Assembly: GCA_028284635.1 (NCBI GenBank)
Contig: JANQRJ010000067.1
Span: forward strand, 1 to 64,000
Source of the DNA: Pelagicoccus sp.
GTDB taxonomy: Bacteria; Verrucomicrobiota; Verrucomicrobiia; Opitutales; Opitutaceae
Length of the DNA stretch: 64,000 bases
Direction: 5' to 3'
This document shows, piece by piece, positions 26,449-34,704 of this stretch. The notes beneath the pieces are model-generated. The model did not search any database, was not told where the DNA came from, and saw only the letters and a program-made list of their open reading frames with translations. The position numbers were made by a program, and so were the translations under genes. The first letter of the stretch is position 1, and each line of letters starts with the position of its first letter.

Positions 26449-27459
26449 ATGTCGCTTCCCGAAAGAAACACCGCTCTCCGCTACCACGAATTCGGAGAAC
26501 CCGCGAAAACCTTGCGGCTCGAGACGCAGGACTTGCCTCCCTTGAAAGGCGGCGAGGCCCTGCTCGAAGTCGTCGCCGCGCCGATCAATCCAGCTGATCT
26601 CGGGCGCATTGGAGGCACTTATGGAGAACTCGCCAGACCGCCGGCGACTGCTGGACTCGAAGGCCTCGCCAAGATTGTCGCCCTAGGAGGCGAGTCGCAA
26701 GGCCTGCAAGTAGGCCAGCACGTCTTCGTGCCAAGCCACATCGGTTCCTGGCAAAGCTACGCCATAGCGCCATGCGACGAACTGTACCCCGCGCCGGAAA
26801 AGCTCTCGACCCGGCAAGCCGCCATGGGGTGGGTCAACCCGCCAACCGCCTGGAAGCTTCTACACGACTTCACTCAGCTGCAGGCCGGAGATATCGTGGC
26901 CCAAAACGCGGCGACCTCAGCAGTAGGGAAACTGGTGATACAAATCGCGCGCCACCTTGGCATCAAGACGATCAACCTAGTCCGTTCGCTTGATTCCGCC
27001 AAACGACTGGAGGAACTCGGAGCGGACATCGTCTTGCTCGACGACCGCAACGCAGCCAAAGCCGCGCTGGAAGCTACGGGCGGGACAAAGGCGAAGCTCG
27101 CTTTCAATTCGGTAGGCGGCTCCAGCGCCTACGGTCTCTGCAAGCTGCTCGCAAACGGCAGTCCCCTGGTTACTTTCGGAGGCATGGACCGAGCCCCCGC
27201 TCCGTTTCCCACCCGGTATCTGATTTTCAATGACATTCAACTACGGGGACTCTGGGTTAGCGCCTGGTACCGCAAGGCGCCGCGAGAGGAAATCCTCGCT
27301 CTGCACAACCGCGTCTTCTCCTTCATGGAGAAAGCGAAAATAGAAGTCGAGATAGCCGCCCTCTATCCGCTCGAGGATTTCCAAGAGGCGCTCGCCCACG
27401 CCCAACTTCCCGGAAAGACGGGCAAGGTGCTGTTCACTCGAGAGGACAGCGGCGCCTAG
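26449..27459 (+). CDS. MECR/ETR-like 2-enoyl thioester reductase (MDR superfamily)
   Basis: A 336-residue zinc-free medium-chain reductase. INPADLGRIGGTYG near residue 48 and QNAATSAVGKLVIQIARHLGIKTINLVR near 150-178 match the trans-2-enoyl-CoA/ACP reductase branch more than classical quinone reductases. The expected reaction is NADPH-dependent reduction of an enoyl thioester; quinone reductase is the alternative. The ATG at 26449 is chosen because the preceding codons are derived from palindrome P3. The next gene follows in 53 bp. Confidence 0.82.
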   Translation: MSLPERNTALRYHEFGEPAKTLRLETQDLPPLKGGEALLEVVAAPINPADLGRIGGTYGELARPPATAGLEGLAKIVALGGESQGLQVGQHVFVPSHIGSWQSYAIAPCDELYPAPEKLSTRQAAMGWVNPPTAWKLLHDFTQLQAGDIVAQNAATSAVGKLVIQIARHLGIKTINLVRSLDSAKRLEELGADIVLLDDRNAAKAALEATGGTKAKLAFNSVGGSSAYGLCKLLANGSPLVTFGGMDRAPAPFPTRYLIFNDIQLRGLWVSAWYRKAPREEILALHNRVFSFMEKAKIEVEIAALYPLEDFQEALAHAQLPGKTGKVLFTREDSGA

Positions 27460-27512
27460 AAGCGTCGCATTCACGCATCCCAATTCACCACTCACTATTC
27501 ACCATTCCCACT

Positions 27513-27887
27513 ATGCCTTACCAGTTTCGCAAAAGCGTGGAGCGACTGATCGCGAACCTGCGGGGCATACCCGAGGACTACGAAGGCGAGGCTCCGAAGA
27601 CGGAACGCGAACTCAGCCACTCCCTCGACCGCATTCTCGGCAAGTACAAGATCGGGATCGAATCACTGGAGGACCGCATCAACGAATCCTGGCCTCGGAT
27701 CGTGGGAGCAGCGAACGCGAAGAGCTGCAATCCCTCACGCATCGAACGCGAGAGCACGCTCGTAATTTCTGTATCCAACCCTGTGATACGCCAGGAGCTC
27801 GAATTCAACAAAAGCCTCGTCCTCGCCAATCTCCACACGATCCCCGAAGCGAAACGCATCCGCAGCATCGTCTTCAAATCCGGCTGA
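27513..27887 (+). CDS. DUF721 / DciA-like protein
   Basis: A 124-residue protein with the DUF721 pattern: WPRIVGAANAKSCNP, then LVISVSNPVIRQELEFNKSLVLANLH. The domain is shared by DciA, the ancestral replicative-helicase loader or operator found in bacteria lacking DnaC/DnaI. The N-terminal 45 residues are basic and low in conservation. It probably works with DnaB, although no replication gene is nearby to support this. Confidence 0.72.
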   Translation: MPYQFRKSVERLIANLRGIPEDYEGEAPKTERELSHSLDRILGKYKIGIESLEDRINESWPRIVGAANAKSCNPSRIERESTLVISVSNPVIRQELEFNKSLVLANLHTIPEAKRIRSIVFKSG

Positions 27888-27968
27888 CGAAAGACGTTCG
27901 TCTCCAAAACACATCCGCCTCTCAACTAGAAAATTGACGAATATGGACATGTCCTAGAAAAAAGACGT

Positions 27969-28103
27969 ATGCGTAAAACCACGACACTCCTGCCAGAAAG
28001 TCTGGAACGCAAAGCCAAGAGAGTGGCCAAGAACCGCAGGACGACTCTAAGCGGCCTGATTCGCCATCATCATCCCCCTTTCCTCATCTTCATCCCAGGA
28101 TAA
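27969..28103 (+). pseudogene. Truncated ribbon-helix-helix antitoxin-like gene
   Basis: An ATG ORF of 44 codons. Residues 1-32 (MRKTTTLLPESLERKAKRV then AKNRRTTLSGLIR) look like the strand-helix-helix start of an RHH/MetJ-Arc antitoxin. From 28065 the frame runs into repeat R7 and ends HHHPPFLIFIPG. No toxin gene follows. It is best read as an antitoxin remnant cut by the repeat; a functional short DNA-binding peptide is less likely. Confidence 0.5.
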
Positions 28104-28163
28104 AGATGAGGATGAAGAAGAGGATGAGGATAAACGCGGACGCGGGCTAAAGCTCCGCGCTAC
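28064..28163. repeat. Pyrimidine/purine hairpin repeat R7 joined to a loop-motif half-arm
   Basis: The pyrimidine arm (28064-28098) pairs loosely with the purine arm (AGATGAGGATGAAGAAGAGG, 28104-28132). Immediately after, GACGCGGGCTAAAGCTCC then GCGCTAC (28139-28163) equals the right arm at 7458-7482. The combination mirrors the composite at 25617-25726. The rest of the 333-bp gap (28164-28221) shows nothing recognisable. Confidence 0.65.
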
Positions 28164-28221
28164 GCTTCAAACGTGACACGGCACTAGAACCTATCCCACG
28201 ATCTCCAAGCGCCACCTAATT

Positions 28222-28776
28222 CTACGCTTCGCGAGCCAGCCATTCTTCTCGGGATACAGCGTAGACCTTCAGGTCGAACAAACGCCGGCCCACCTTCTCC
28301 CCATCAGCAATCACGCCGACGTAGGAAAAGCCGAGCCGCTGCGGTATGGCGGCGCTGCGGGTGTTGCCCGTCGCAGTGCGAATCTCGACCCGCTCAAGCG
28401 AAAAGCGCCTGAAAACCTCGTCGATCAAAGCGGCACAGGAGAGAGTCATGTATCCGTTTCCCTCATACATTCCATCAAGCCAATAGCCGACAGGGGCGGA
28501 CATGCTCGCCTCTTCGATTCGGTTCATGCCGACCACCCCAACGATTTCGCCTCCTACGAGCACAACGCAGTGCAATGCCTTGCCCGCAGCCAGATCCTCC
28601 TCGCAGGAACGCAGAAAGCGTATGGTGTCATCCACGCTGCGAGTATCGTCAGCCCAAGGCATCCACTGTCGCAAGCGGCGACGGTTTTGCTCGACCAAGG
28701 CAAACAGGCAATCCGCGTCGCTAAGACGCGCGGGCCGGATCGCGAGCTCCGGCTTTATTTCGATCATCTCGCTCAT
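28222..28776 (-). CDS. GNAT family N-acetyltransferase (RimL-like)
   Basis: A 184-residue acetyltransferase: IRPARLSDADCLFALVEQNRRRLRQWMPW at the start, VVLVGGEIVGVVGMN (beta4), GYWLDGMYEGNGYMT with the acetyl-CoA loop, and RVEIRTATGNTRSAAIPQRLGF. It fits the RimL/YjcK-type group that acetylates protein N-termini or small amines. It overlaps the end of the acyl-CoA synthetase gene by 56 bp and is probably co-transcribed with it. Confidence 0.87.
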   Translation of the reverse strand: MSEMIEIKPELAIRPARLSDADCLFALVEQNRRRLRQWMPWADDTRSVDDTIRFLRSCEEDLAAGKALHCVVLVGGEIVGVVGMNRIEEASMSAPVGYWLDGMYEGNGYMTLSCAALIDEVFRRFSLERVEIRTATGNTRSAAIPQRLGFSYVGVIADGEKVGRRLFDLKVYAVSREEWLAREA

Positions 28777-30703
28777 GGGTATCGTGTCCTTCCTGAAAGA
28801 TGTCCTGTATCAGCGAGCGGTACTTCTCGTCTACTACGTGCCGTTTTATCTTGAAGGTATTCGTCATCTCCTCTCCCACTTCGAATGGACTCGCGAGGAG
28901 ACGCAGGCCGTGGATATGCTCGAACCGCTTGAAGCCGTTTTCCGAAGAAATGCAGCGCTTCACTTCAGCGTGCAGACGGTCTTCCACCTCGGGAAGCTCG
29001 ACAAGCTGCTCGAGGCTTTCGGCGGAGATCCCCAGCTCGGCAAACCCGTCGAGCGAGGGCACGACAAGGGCGCCCAGCTGTTTCCTATCCTGGCCGACTA
29101 CCATACACTGATCGATCAGCGGCGATTCGCAGAGCTTTGCCTCGATGGGAATAGGCTCTATGTTCTCGCCATTGAGCAAGACGATGGTGTCCTTGCAGCG
29201 GCCCACGATCTTGAGGCAATCGTTAAAGGTGTAGATGCCGACGTCGCCCGTGCTGAACCAGCCGTCCTTGAGAATTCGGTCAGTCGCTTCCCGATCCTTG
29301 TAGTAGCCTTTCATGATCTGCGGACCTTTGACCTGGATCTCGCCCTTTAGACCACGTCCCTGGTCTGAACGGCGGGGATCCGGGAACAGAACATCTCCAG
29401 TATTCAGATCAACGATACGCAGCTGGGTCTCCGGATAGAGGGGTCCGACGGTGCCAATCACCAGCTTCTCCATCACTCGCACCGCGAGGACGGGCGAAGT
29501 TTCCGTCAACCCGTAGCCCTCCTTTACCGGCACGCCAATGTAGTTGAAAAACTCGTCCACATGAGGCTGCAAGGCGCCCCCACCCGAGACCGTTCCTTTG
29601 AAGCTGCCGCCGACTATCTGTCTCAATTTTTCCAATACGGTGGCATTCAAGGCGACGTAGGGAGGCAGAAACAGCAGGATCTTCAGAACAGATGCAAGGC
29701 CGCGCAAGAGGGTCTCGCCAAAACTGCGGCCACGCAAATCGATCTCCATGCCACGCAGGAAGAAGGTGGAGCTCTTCACTTGCCGCGAGCAGAAGTAGGC
29801 CGCTCGGAAAAGGCCTCGGCGGATCCAGTGGGACTGCCGCACGGTCTTGTAGATGCGAAGGTAAAGGTTTTCCCAAAGCCGGGGAGCAGAGGCCATGACG
29901 GTGGGCTTGACCGTCTTGAGGTCATCTCCGATCGTCCGCAAGCTAGTGAAGTAGGTGCAGCAACCATTGCTCAGGGCGATCATCTGAAACACCCGCTCAT
30001 AGCTATGCCAGACGGGCAGGATGGAAAGCAGGCGATCGTCGGACTCGAGGCAGAACGGAAGGTTTCTCACCTGGGAAGCCATATTCGCATGGGTTAGCTG
30101 CACGCCCTTCGGCGTGCCCGTAGTTCCGGAAGTGTAGATCAAGGTGAACAGGTCTTCAGGCTTGATCTCGGAAATGCGACGCTCGATGCGTCGATCGCCA
30201 GCGGAGCGAAGCCGCTTGCCTTGAGCGACGAGCGAGTAAAGGGATTCGACGCCTTTGGGCGCCTCGGCCTTGGGATCCATCAGGACAAGACGCTCGACCT
30301 TGTCCATCTTGGGCATGATATGAATCACTCTGTCGAGAAGGCGGCGATTTTCCACGAAAACGATTTTCGCATCGGAGTGTTTCAGGATGTATTCAATTTC
30401 CTGATTCGTGACATCCGTTCCGCGCGGCACGTCCGCAGCGCCGGCCATGAGGACGGCGTAGTCGACGATATTCCATTCGACCCGATTGTCGGAGATCAAT
30501 CCGACGTGCTCGCGGGCCTGCAAACCCAGTTCGATCAAGGCGGTTCCTAAGCAAGCGCCCAACTCATACAGGTCCTGGTAGCTAACCGGTCGAAAACGAC
30601 CGCTTCCGAGACGGGAAGCCAGCGCCGGCAAATCGCCGTAGCGCCGCGCGGCCTGTTGATACATTGCGGCAAGGTTCTCCGCTGCGATACCCGAGAATTT
30701 CAT
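28721..30703 (-). CDS. Long-chain acyl-CoA synthetase (AMP-binding)
   Basis: A 660-residue ANL-superfamily ligase. The phosphate loop IYTSGTTGTPKGV is near residue 190, the adenine-binding motif GYGLTETSP near 420, the STGDVG motif near 510, and the hinge with IVGRCKDTIVLLNGENIEP. The catalytic lysine lies in NTFKIKRHVV near the C-terminus. The enzyme activates fatty acids to acyl-CoA through an acyl-AMP intermediate. The length and the two-domain layout are typical. It reads away from the ABC-F gene and its 3' end overlaps the GNAT gene. Confidence 0.92.
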   Translation of the reverse strand: MKFSGIAAENLAAMYQQAARRYGDLPALASRLGSGRFRPVSYQDLYELGACLGTALIELGLQAREHVGLISDNRVEWNIVDYAVLMAGAADVPRGTDVTNQEIEYILKHSDAKIVFVENRRLLDRVIHIMPKMDKVERLVLMDPKAEAPKGVESLYSLVAQGKRLRSAGDRRIERRISEIKPEDLFTLIYTSGTTGTPKGVQLTHANMASQVRNLPFCLESDDRLLSILPVWHSYERVFQMIALSNGCCTYFTSLRTIGDDLKTVKPTVMASAPRLWENLYLRIYKTVRQSHWIRRGLFRAAYFCSRQVKSSTFFLRGMEIDLRGRSFGETLLRGLASVLKILLFLPPYVALNATVLEKLRQIVGGSFKGTVSGGGALQPHVDEFFNYIGVPVKEGYGLTETSPVLAVRVMEKLVIGTVGPLYPETQLRIVDLNTGDVLFPDPRRSDQGRGLKGEIQVKGPQIMKGYYKDREATDRILKDGWFSTGDVGIYTFNDCLKIVGRCKDTIVLLNGENIEPIPIEAKLCESPLIDQCMVVGQDRKQLGALVVPSLDGFAELGISAESLEQLVELPEVEDRLHAEVKRCISSENGFKRFEHIHGLRLLASPFEVGEEMTNTFKIKRHVVDEKYRSLIQDIFQEGHDTHERDDRNKAGARDPARAS

Positions 30704-30910
30704 GAAAACAAGGGCATGAATCTGTCAGGCTGCCCTACGGGTTACAAGCCCAGAGGATAAGGAATAGTCGGACTGCTAATAGCTCCCTTGAAAACCCTGA
30801 GGCCGCCAGACATCGCCACACTCCTTGCCAGGGGGGCGCGAGACGCGACCAAGAACTTTTCCGTTTGCCATCGACGACTGGGCGACCAAAGCCTCTGCTT
30901 CCTCCCTCCC

Positions 30911-32761
30911 ATGCCCGTTCTCAGCCTCACGGACTTGACCATAAGCTTCAGCGGACCGGCCGTCCTGGAAAACGCGAATCTCCACGTCGACCGAGGCGAA
31001 CGCGTCTGTATCCTCGGACGCAACGGAGCGGGCAAATCGACCCTGCTGAAGGTCGTCTCAGGTCAGTACGAGGCCAATTCAGGCTCGGTCGCCTTCCCCG
31101 AAGGCGGAAGAGCAACTTGCCTGTCTCAGGAGATCCCGGAGGACATCGACGCCACCGTAGGCGAAATCGTCGCCTCCGGCTTCGGGGCGGAAGGCGAAGC
31201 TCTGATGGCCTTACAGACAAACCAACCCTACGCCCACGCCTCGCTCGACCCTGAACGCCAGTGGAAAATGGAACGCCGCATCGAAAGCGTGCTCAAGGAA
31301 CTGCATCTAGAAGCAGACATGCCCTTCAATACGTTGTCTGGCGGACTGAAACGACGCGCCCTTCTAGGCAAAGCGATCGTCTATGAGCCAGCAGTCCTGT
31401 TGCTCGACGAGCCCACGAACCACCTGGACATCGATTCCATCCTTTGGCTCGAGACCTTCCTACTGGCCAGCAGGCTCACCCTGCTTTTCGTGACCCACGA
31501 CCGAGCGTTTCTCAAAAAACTGGCCACCCGCATTGTCGAAGTCGACCGCGGCCAGCTCCACTCCTTCCGCTGCGACTACCCAACCTACCTCCAGCGCAAG
31601 GAAGAACTTCAGGCTACGGAAGAGCGCCAGAGAGCGACCTTCGACAAGAAGCTCGCCCAGGAGGAAGCCTGGCTCCGTAAGGGAATAAAAGCCCGCCGTA
31701 CGCGCAACGAAGGACGCGTGAAAGCTCTGGAGGAAATGCGGAAGCAGCGTCGGGCTTGGCGACAAAGCGCCGGCTCCGCCAGCTTCTCGTTGCAGCAAAA
31801 AAAACACTCCGGAGCGAAAGTCATCACCGCCAAGCAGGCCAGTGCCGCCGCGGGAGGACGACAAGTTCTGAATTCGTTCGACCTGCAGATCATGCGTGGC
31901 GACCGAATCGGCATCATCGGCCCCAACGGTTCTGGCAAGACCACTCTTCTGCGGTTGCTGCTGGGAAGACTGGAACCCCACTCTGGTTCGGTCGAACGCG
32001 GCACAAAGCTCCAGGTCGCCTACTTCGATCAGATGCGCGCCCTGCTCGACGATTCGAAAACCGTTTTTGAAAACGTGGCCGACGGCAACGAGTCCGTCTC
32101 GATCAACGGCAAGAGCCGCCACGTCATGACCTACCTTCAGGACTTCCTCTTTACTCCAAACAAAGCTCGAGCCTCCCTCAAGACTCTTTCGGGCGGAGAA
32201 CGCAACCGCCTCCTGCTAGCCAAGCTCTTCACCCAGCCCGCGAACCTCCTCGTACTCGACGAACCCACAAATGATCTGGATGCGGAGACCCTGGACCTGC
32301 TCGAGGAGCTGATAATGGAATTCGATGGAACGCTACTACTCGTCAGTCACGACCGGGACTTTCTCGAAAGCACCATCACCAGCCTCATCGTATTGCAAAA
32401 GGACGGTCAAGTAACAGAGCATCCAGGCGGCTACCAAGATTGGGCCACCCGAGCGGTCCAAAAGGCGAGCCCGCTCGCCAAACCGGTCAGCGGCAAGAAC
32501 TGGAAGGAAAGGAAGCCTCGCTTTTCCAACAAGCAGCGGGAAGAGCTGGCCGCCTTGCCAGAACGTATCGAGACCCTCGATACGCGAAAGGAGGAAATCG
32601 TAGGGACTCTAGCCAACCCAGCTACCTATCAAGGGGATAGCGAAGAAGTCGTCCGGCTCAAAGACGAGCTACGCGAGATCGACGAAGCTCTCGATCAAGC
32701 GTATCTTCGCTGGGACGAATTAGAGAGACTCCTGAAGTCTATCACCAGTCAGTCCGGGTAG
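30911..32761 (+). CDS. ABC-F family ATPase (Uup-like)
   Basis: A 616-residue protein with two ABC domains and no membrane segment. Domain 1: Walker A GRNGAGKST at 36-44, signature LSGGLKRRALL, Walker B VLLLDEPTNHLD. A charged linker follows (about 225-300, the P-site tRNA interaction motif region). Domain 2: GPNGSGKTT, LSGGERNRLLLAK, LLVLDEPTNDLD. A C-terminal coiled coil (about 540-615) is the mark of Uup, which binds DNA and acts on ribosomes or in precise transposon excision. ATG 30911 gives the standard start. Confidence 0.92.
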   Translation: MPVLSLTDLTISFSGPAVLENANLHVDRGERVCILGRNGAGKSTLLKVVSGQYEANSGSVAFPEGGRATCLSQEIPEDIDATVGEIVASGFGAEGEALMALQTNQPYAHASLDPERQWKMERRIESVLKELHLEADMPFNTLSGGLKRRALLGKAIVYEPAVLLLDEPTNHLDIDSILWLETFLLASRLTLLFVTHDRAFLKKLATRIVEVDRGQLHSFRCDYPTYLQRKEELQATEERQRATFDKKLAQEEAWLRKGIKARRTRNEGRVKALEEMRKQRRAWRQSAGSASFSLQQKKHSGAKVITAKQASAAAGGRQVLNSFDLQIMRGDRIGIIGPNGSGKTTLLRLLLGRLEPHSGSVERGTKLQVAYFDQMRALLDDSKTVFENVADGNESVSINGKSRHVMTYLQDFLFTPNKARASLKTLSGGERNRLLLAKLFTQPANLLVLDEPTNDLDAETLDLLEELIMEFDGTLLLVSHDRDFLESTITSLIVLQKDGQVTEHPGGYQDWATRAVQKASPLAKPVSGKNWKERKPRFSNKQREELAALPERIETLDTRKEEIVGTLANPATYQGDSEEVVRLKDELREIDEALDQAYLRWDELERLLKSITSQSG

Positions 32762-32825
32762 GGGCGCGCGCTCAGGTCTTGAGCAACTCGTTCGGAGTCC
32801 CTTGAGTGACATCCTCCATCAGCCG

Positions 32826-32854
32826 AAAACCCGGCAGTCGCTTAGCGGGTTTTT
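32826..32854 (+). terminator. Intrinsic terminator after ABC-F gene
   Basis: AAAACCCG (32826-32833) and CGGGTTTTT (32846-32854) form a stem followed by a T run, the textbook form of a Rho-independent terminator on the plus strand, 65 bp after the ABC-F stop and ahead of the prepilin gene. Confidence 0.75.
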
Positions 32855-32952
32855 AGCGAACTTAAGCCTTTCGTCACTGGTTTTTCAGTCGGTAACTATG
32901 GGATACTATTATCTACAGCACCGCTATGCCCAACCAACAAAACCACTGCGCT

Positions 32953-33435
32953 ATGAAAACGAAGACGAGCAACAGAAAGGGATTCACCCTCATCGAAATA
33001 ATGATCGTCCTCTTCGTAATCGGAGTCGTCGCGGCGATCGCTCTCCCCGCCTTCAACAAATACCTGCGCAACGCCCGAGCGGCAACCTTCGCCTCCGATG
33101 TGCGACATCTCGCCCATGCCGGCATGCAGTACACACTCGAATCCGGTCTATGGCTCCCTGACTCCAGTTCCGGGGAGTTCCCAAGCGAACTCGACGGCTA
33201 CATATCGAAAAAGAAATTCGAACTCGGAACATCCTTGGGAGGCGTCTGGGACTTCGAGCTAGGGAGGGATTCCGACGAGTACTTCTCCGCTGTCGGTGTG
33301 CACTTCAAAAAAGCCGGCGAGAACCCAGGAGACGAGATATTCGTTTCGATAGACAAAAGCATCGACGATGGAGATCTCAATACCGGGATCTTTCAGAAGA
33401 TCGAAACTCATCGCTACTACTACTTTATAGAGTAA
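32953..33435 (+). CDS. Type IV prepilin-like protein (pseudopilin)
   Basis: A 160-residue protein beginning with a short basic leader (KTKTSNRK) and the prepilin peptidase site G|FTLIEIMIV, with the conserved Glu at mature position 5, then a 20-residue hydrophobic helix (FVIGVVAAIALPAFNKYL). The C-terminal globular part contains FASDVRHLAHAGMQYTLESG, common in pilins of Verrucomicrobia and Planctomycetes. It is probably a minor pilin or type II secretion pseudopilin. It stands alone, with no assembly ATPase or prepilin peptidase nearby. ATG 32953 is preferred; an ATG nine codons upstream is possible. Confidence 0.85.
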   Translation: MKTKTSNRKGFTLIEIMIVLFVIGVVAAIALPAFNKYLRNARAATFASDVRHLAHAGMQYTLESGLWLPDSSSGEFPSELDGYISKKKFELGTSLGGVWDFELGRDSDEYFSAVGVHFKKAGENPGDEIFVSIDKSIDDGDLNTGIFQKIETHRYYYFIE

Positions 33436-33461
33436 CGCAGGTCAGAGCGATACAGCTGGGA

Positions 33462-33824
33462 TCAAAACTGGCCCGTCCTCAGCATCACGAGGGTACACGC
33501 TTCCAAAGTCTCAATTCCCTCTTCCTCGAAACGCCGCTTTGCCGCGGCGTTTTCCGTACCCGGATTGAAGATCACTCTGCGAGGAGCCTTGCGCAAAACA
33601 GCTTCGACCACCGACTCTACGCGAGCAGAGCCAATATAGAGCGTCACAGTATCCACTCTTCCAGGATAGTCCTCCAGCGAAGAAAAGCCCTCAGCGCCAA
33701 GCACTGTCTTGCCGGAGGGCGAGATTGGCACGACCGGGAAACCTCTCTCCATAAGCCAACGCTGAGCCTTATTTGCATAGCGATTCTCTCTTTCGCTCGC
33801 ACCGATAATCGCCACCGCTTTCAT
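33462..33824 (-). CDS. CoA-binding domain protein (YccU-like)
   Basis: A 120-residue single Rossmann-fold CoA_binding_2 domain: AIIGASERENRYANKAQRWL with the nucleotide loop, VVPISPSG, VDTVTLYIGSARV and IFNPGTEN. The function of the stand-alone family is unknown. The ATG overlaps the folK stop as ATGA, so this is the last gene of the folate operon and is probably translated with it. Confidence 0.83.
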   Translation of the reverse strand: MKAVAIIGASERENRYANKAQRWLMERGFPVVPISPSGKTVLGAEGFSSLEDYPGRVDTVTLYIGSARVESVVEAVLRKAPRRVIFNPGTENAAAKRRFEEEGIETLEACTLVMLRTGQF

Positions 33825-34330
33825 AGACGATCCCCCACTTCCAGCCTCTCGATTTCCTGATCCGAGCAACGCGCGAGAAGCTCCGACACCACGACCCCAG
33901 AAAGGCTCAAGTCGGCCTGCAAGTCGCGCAGGGGAGCCAGCACGAATGCCCGTTCGCGAGCGCGAGGATGGGGAATACGCAAACCAGGCTCGTCCACCTC
34001 GAGCTCGCCGAACAGGAGAATGTCGATATCGAGCGTACGCGGCCCCCACCGCCTGCTTCGCTGCCTTAGAAAAGTCGTCTCCAGATCCAGACAACGATTC
34101 AACAGGGTTTTCGGCTCAAGGCTGGTCTGAAGACGAACCACCGCATTGACGAACCAGTCCTGATCCGTTTCGCCGATCGGGGCCGTCCGATAGAGAGGAG
34201 AAAGCTCCACATTTTGAATACACGGAAGCTCCGCGAACCGCCGGGCTGCGGCACGCACCGTGGCTACCTTGTCGCCAAGATTCGAGCCCAATCCAAGATA
34301 GACGACCGAAAGCTCATCCAACTCGCTCAC
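33821..34330 (-). CDS. folK: 2-amino-4-hydroxy-6-hydroxymethyldihydropteridine diphosphokinase
   Basis: A 169-residue HPPK. LGLGSNLGDK at the start, the SPLYRTAPIG motif, FVNAVVRL, and the ATP/Mg signature RRWGPRTLDIDILLFG with the two catalytic Asp residues, then IPHPRARERAFVLAPL. It transfers pyrophosphate from ATP to hydroxymethyl-dihydropterin, the step before FolP. The start is GTG at 34330, overlapping the folB stop (GTGA). No ATG is available nearby. Confidence 0.93.
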   Translation of the reverse strand: MSELDELSVVYLGLGSNLGDKVATVRAAARRFAELPCIQNVELSPLYRTAPIGETDQDWFVNAVVRLQTSLEPKTLLNRCLDLETTFLRQRSRRWGPRTLDIDILLFGELEVDEPGLRIPHPRARERAFVLAPLRDLQADLSLSGVVVSELLARCSDQEIERLEVGDRL

Positions 34331-34704
34331 TCTTCTCGCTCCCGGTAGATCGCGATTCCTGCCGCCTTGAACTTCCCGTCGATCGGAGCGTCCGGCTTGC
34401 GGACCGTAACGCGGACGGCATGAACCGCATCGAAATAGCTGAAAATCTCCTCCGAAAGCTGTTCCGCGTAAGTCTCGATCAAATCGCACCGAGCCTCTTC
34501 CATCAGTTGCTCCGCCAAGCCGAAGACTTCCGCATAGTTCACTGTGTGAACAAGCAAATCGCTGCGGCCCGCCTGACGAAGGTCCAATCCCAAAACGACG
34601 TCCACGTAAAACGTCTGCCCATCTCGCTTCTCCTCCGGCAATACGCCGATGTATCCAAAAAGCTCGATTCCCTCCAAAAAGACCTCGTCCCATCGCCTAC
34701 TCAT
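34327..34704 (-). CDS. folB: Dihydroneopterin aldolase
   Basis: A 125-residue FolB. The GYIGVLPEEKRDGQTFYVDVVL motif contains the conserved Glu of the pterin site, YAEV and ETYAEQL follow, and VTVRKPDAPIDG holds the catalytic lysine loop. The enzyme cleaves dihydroneopterin to 6-hydroxymethyl-dihydropterin and glycolaldehyde. The second of two close ATGs is chosen, since AGGGGAGG lies 8 bases upstream. It overlaps folP by 8 bp. Confidence 0.92.
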   Translation of the reverse strand: MSRRWDEVFLEGIELFGYIGVLPEEKRDGQTFYVDVVLGLDLRQAGRSDLLVHTVNYAEVFGLAEQLMEEARCDLIETYAEQLSEEIFSYFDAVHAVRVTVRKPDAPIDGKFKAAGIAIYREREE

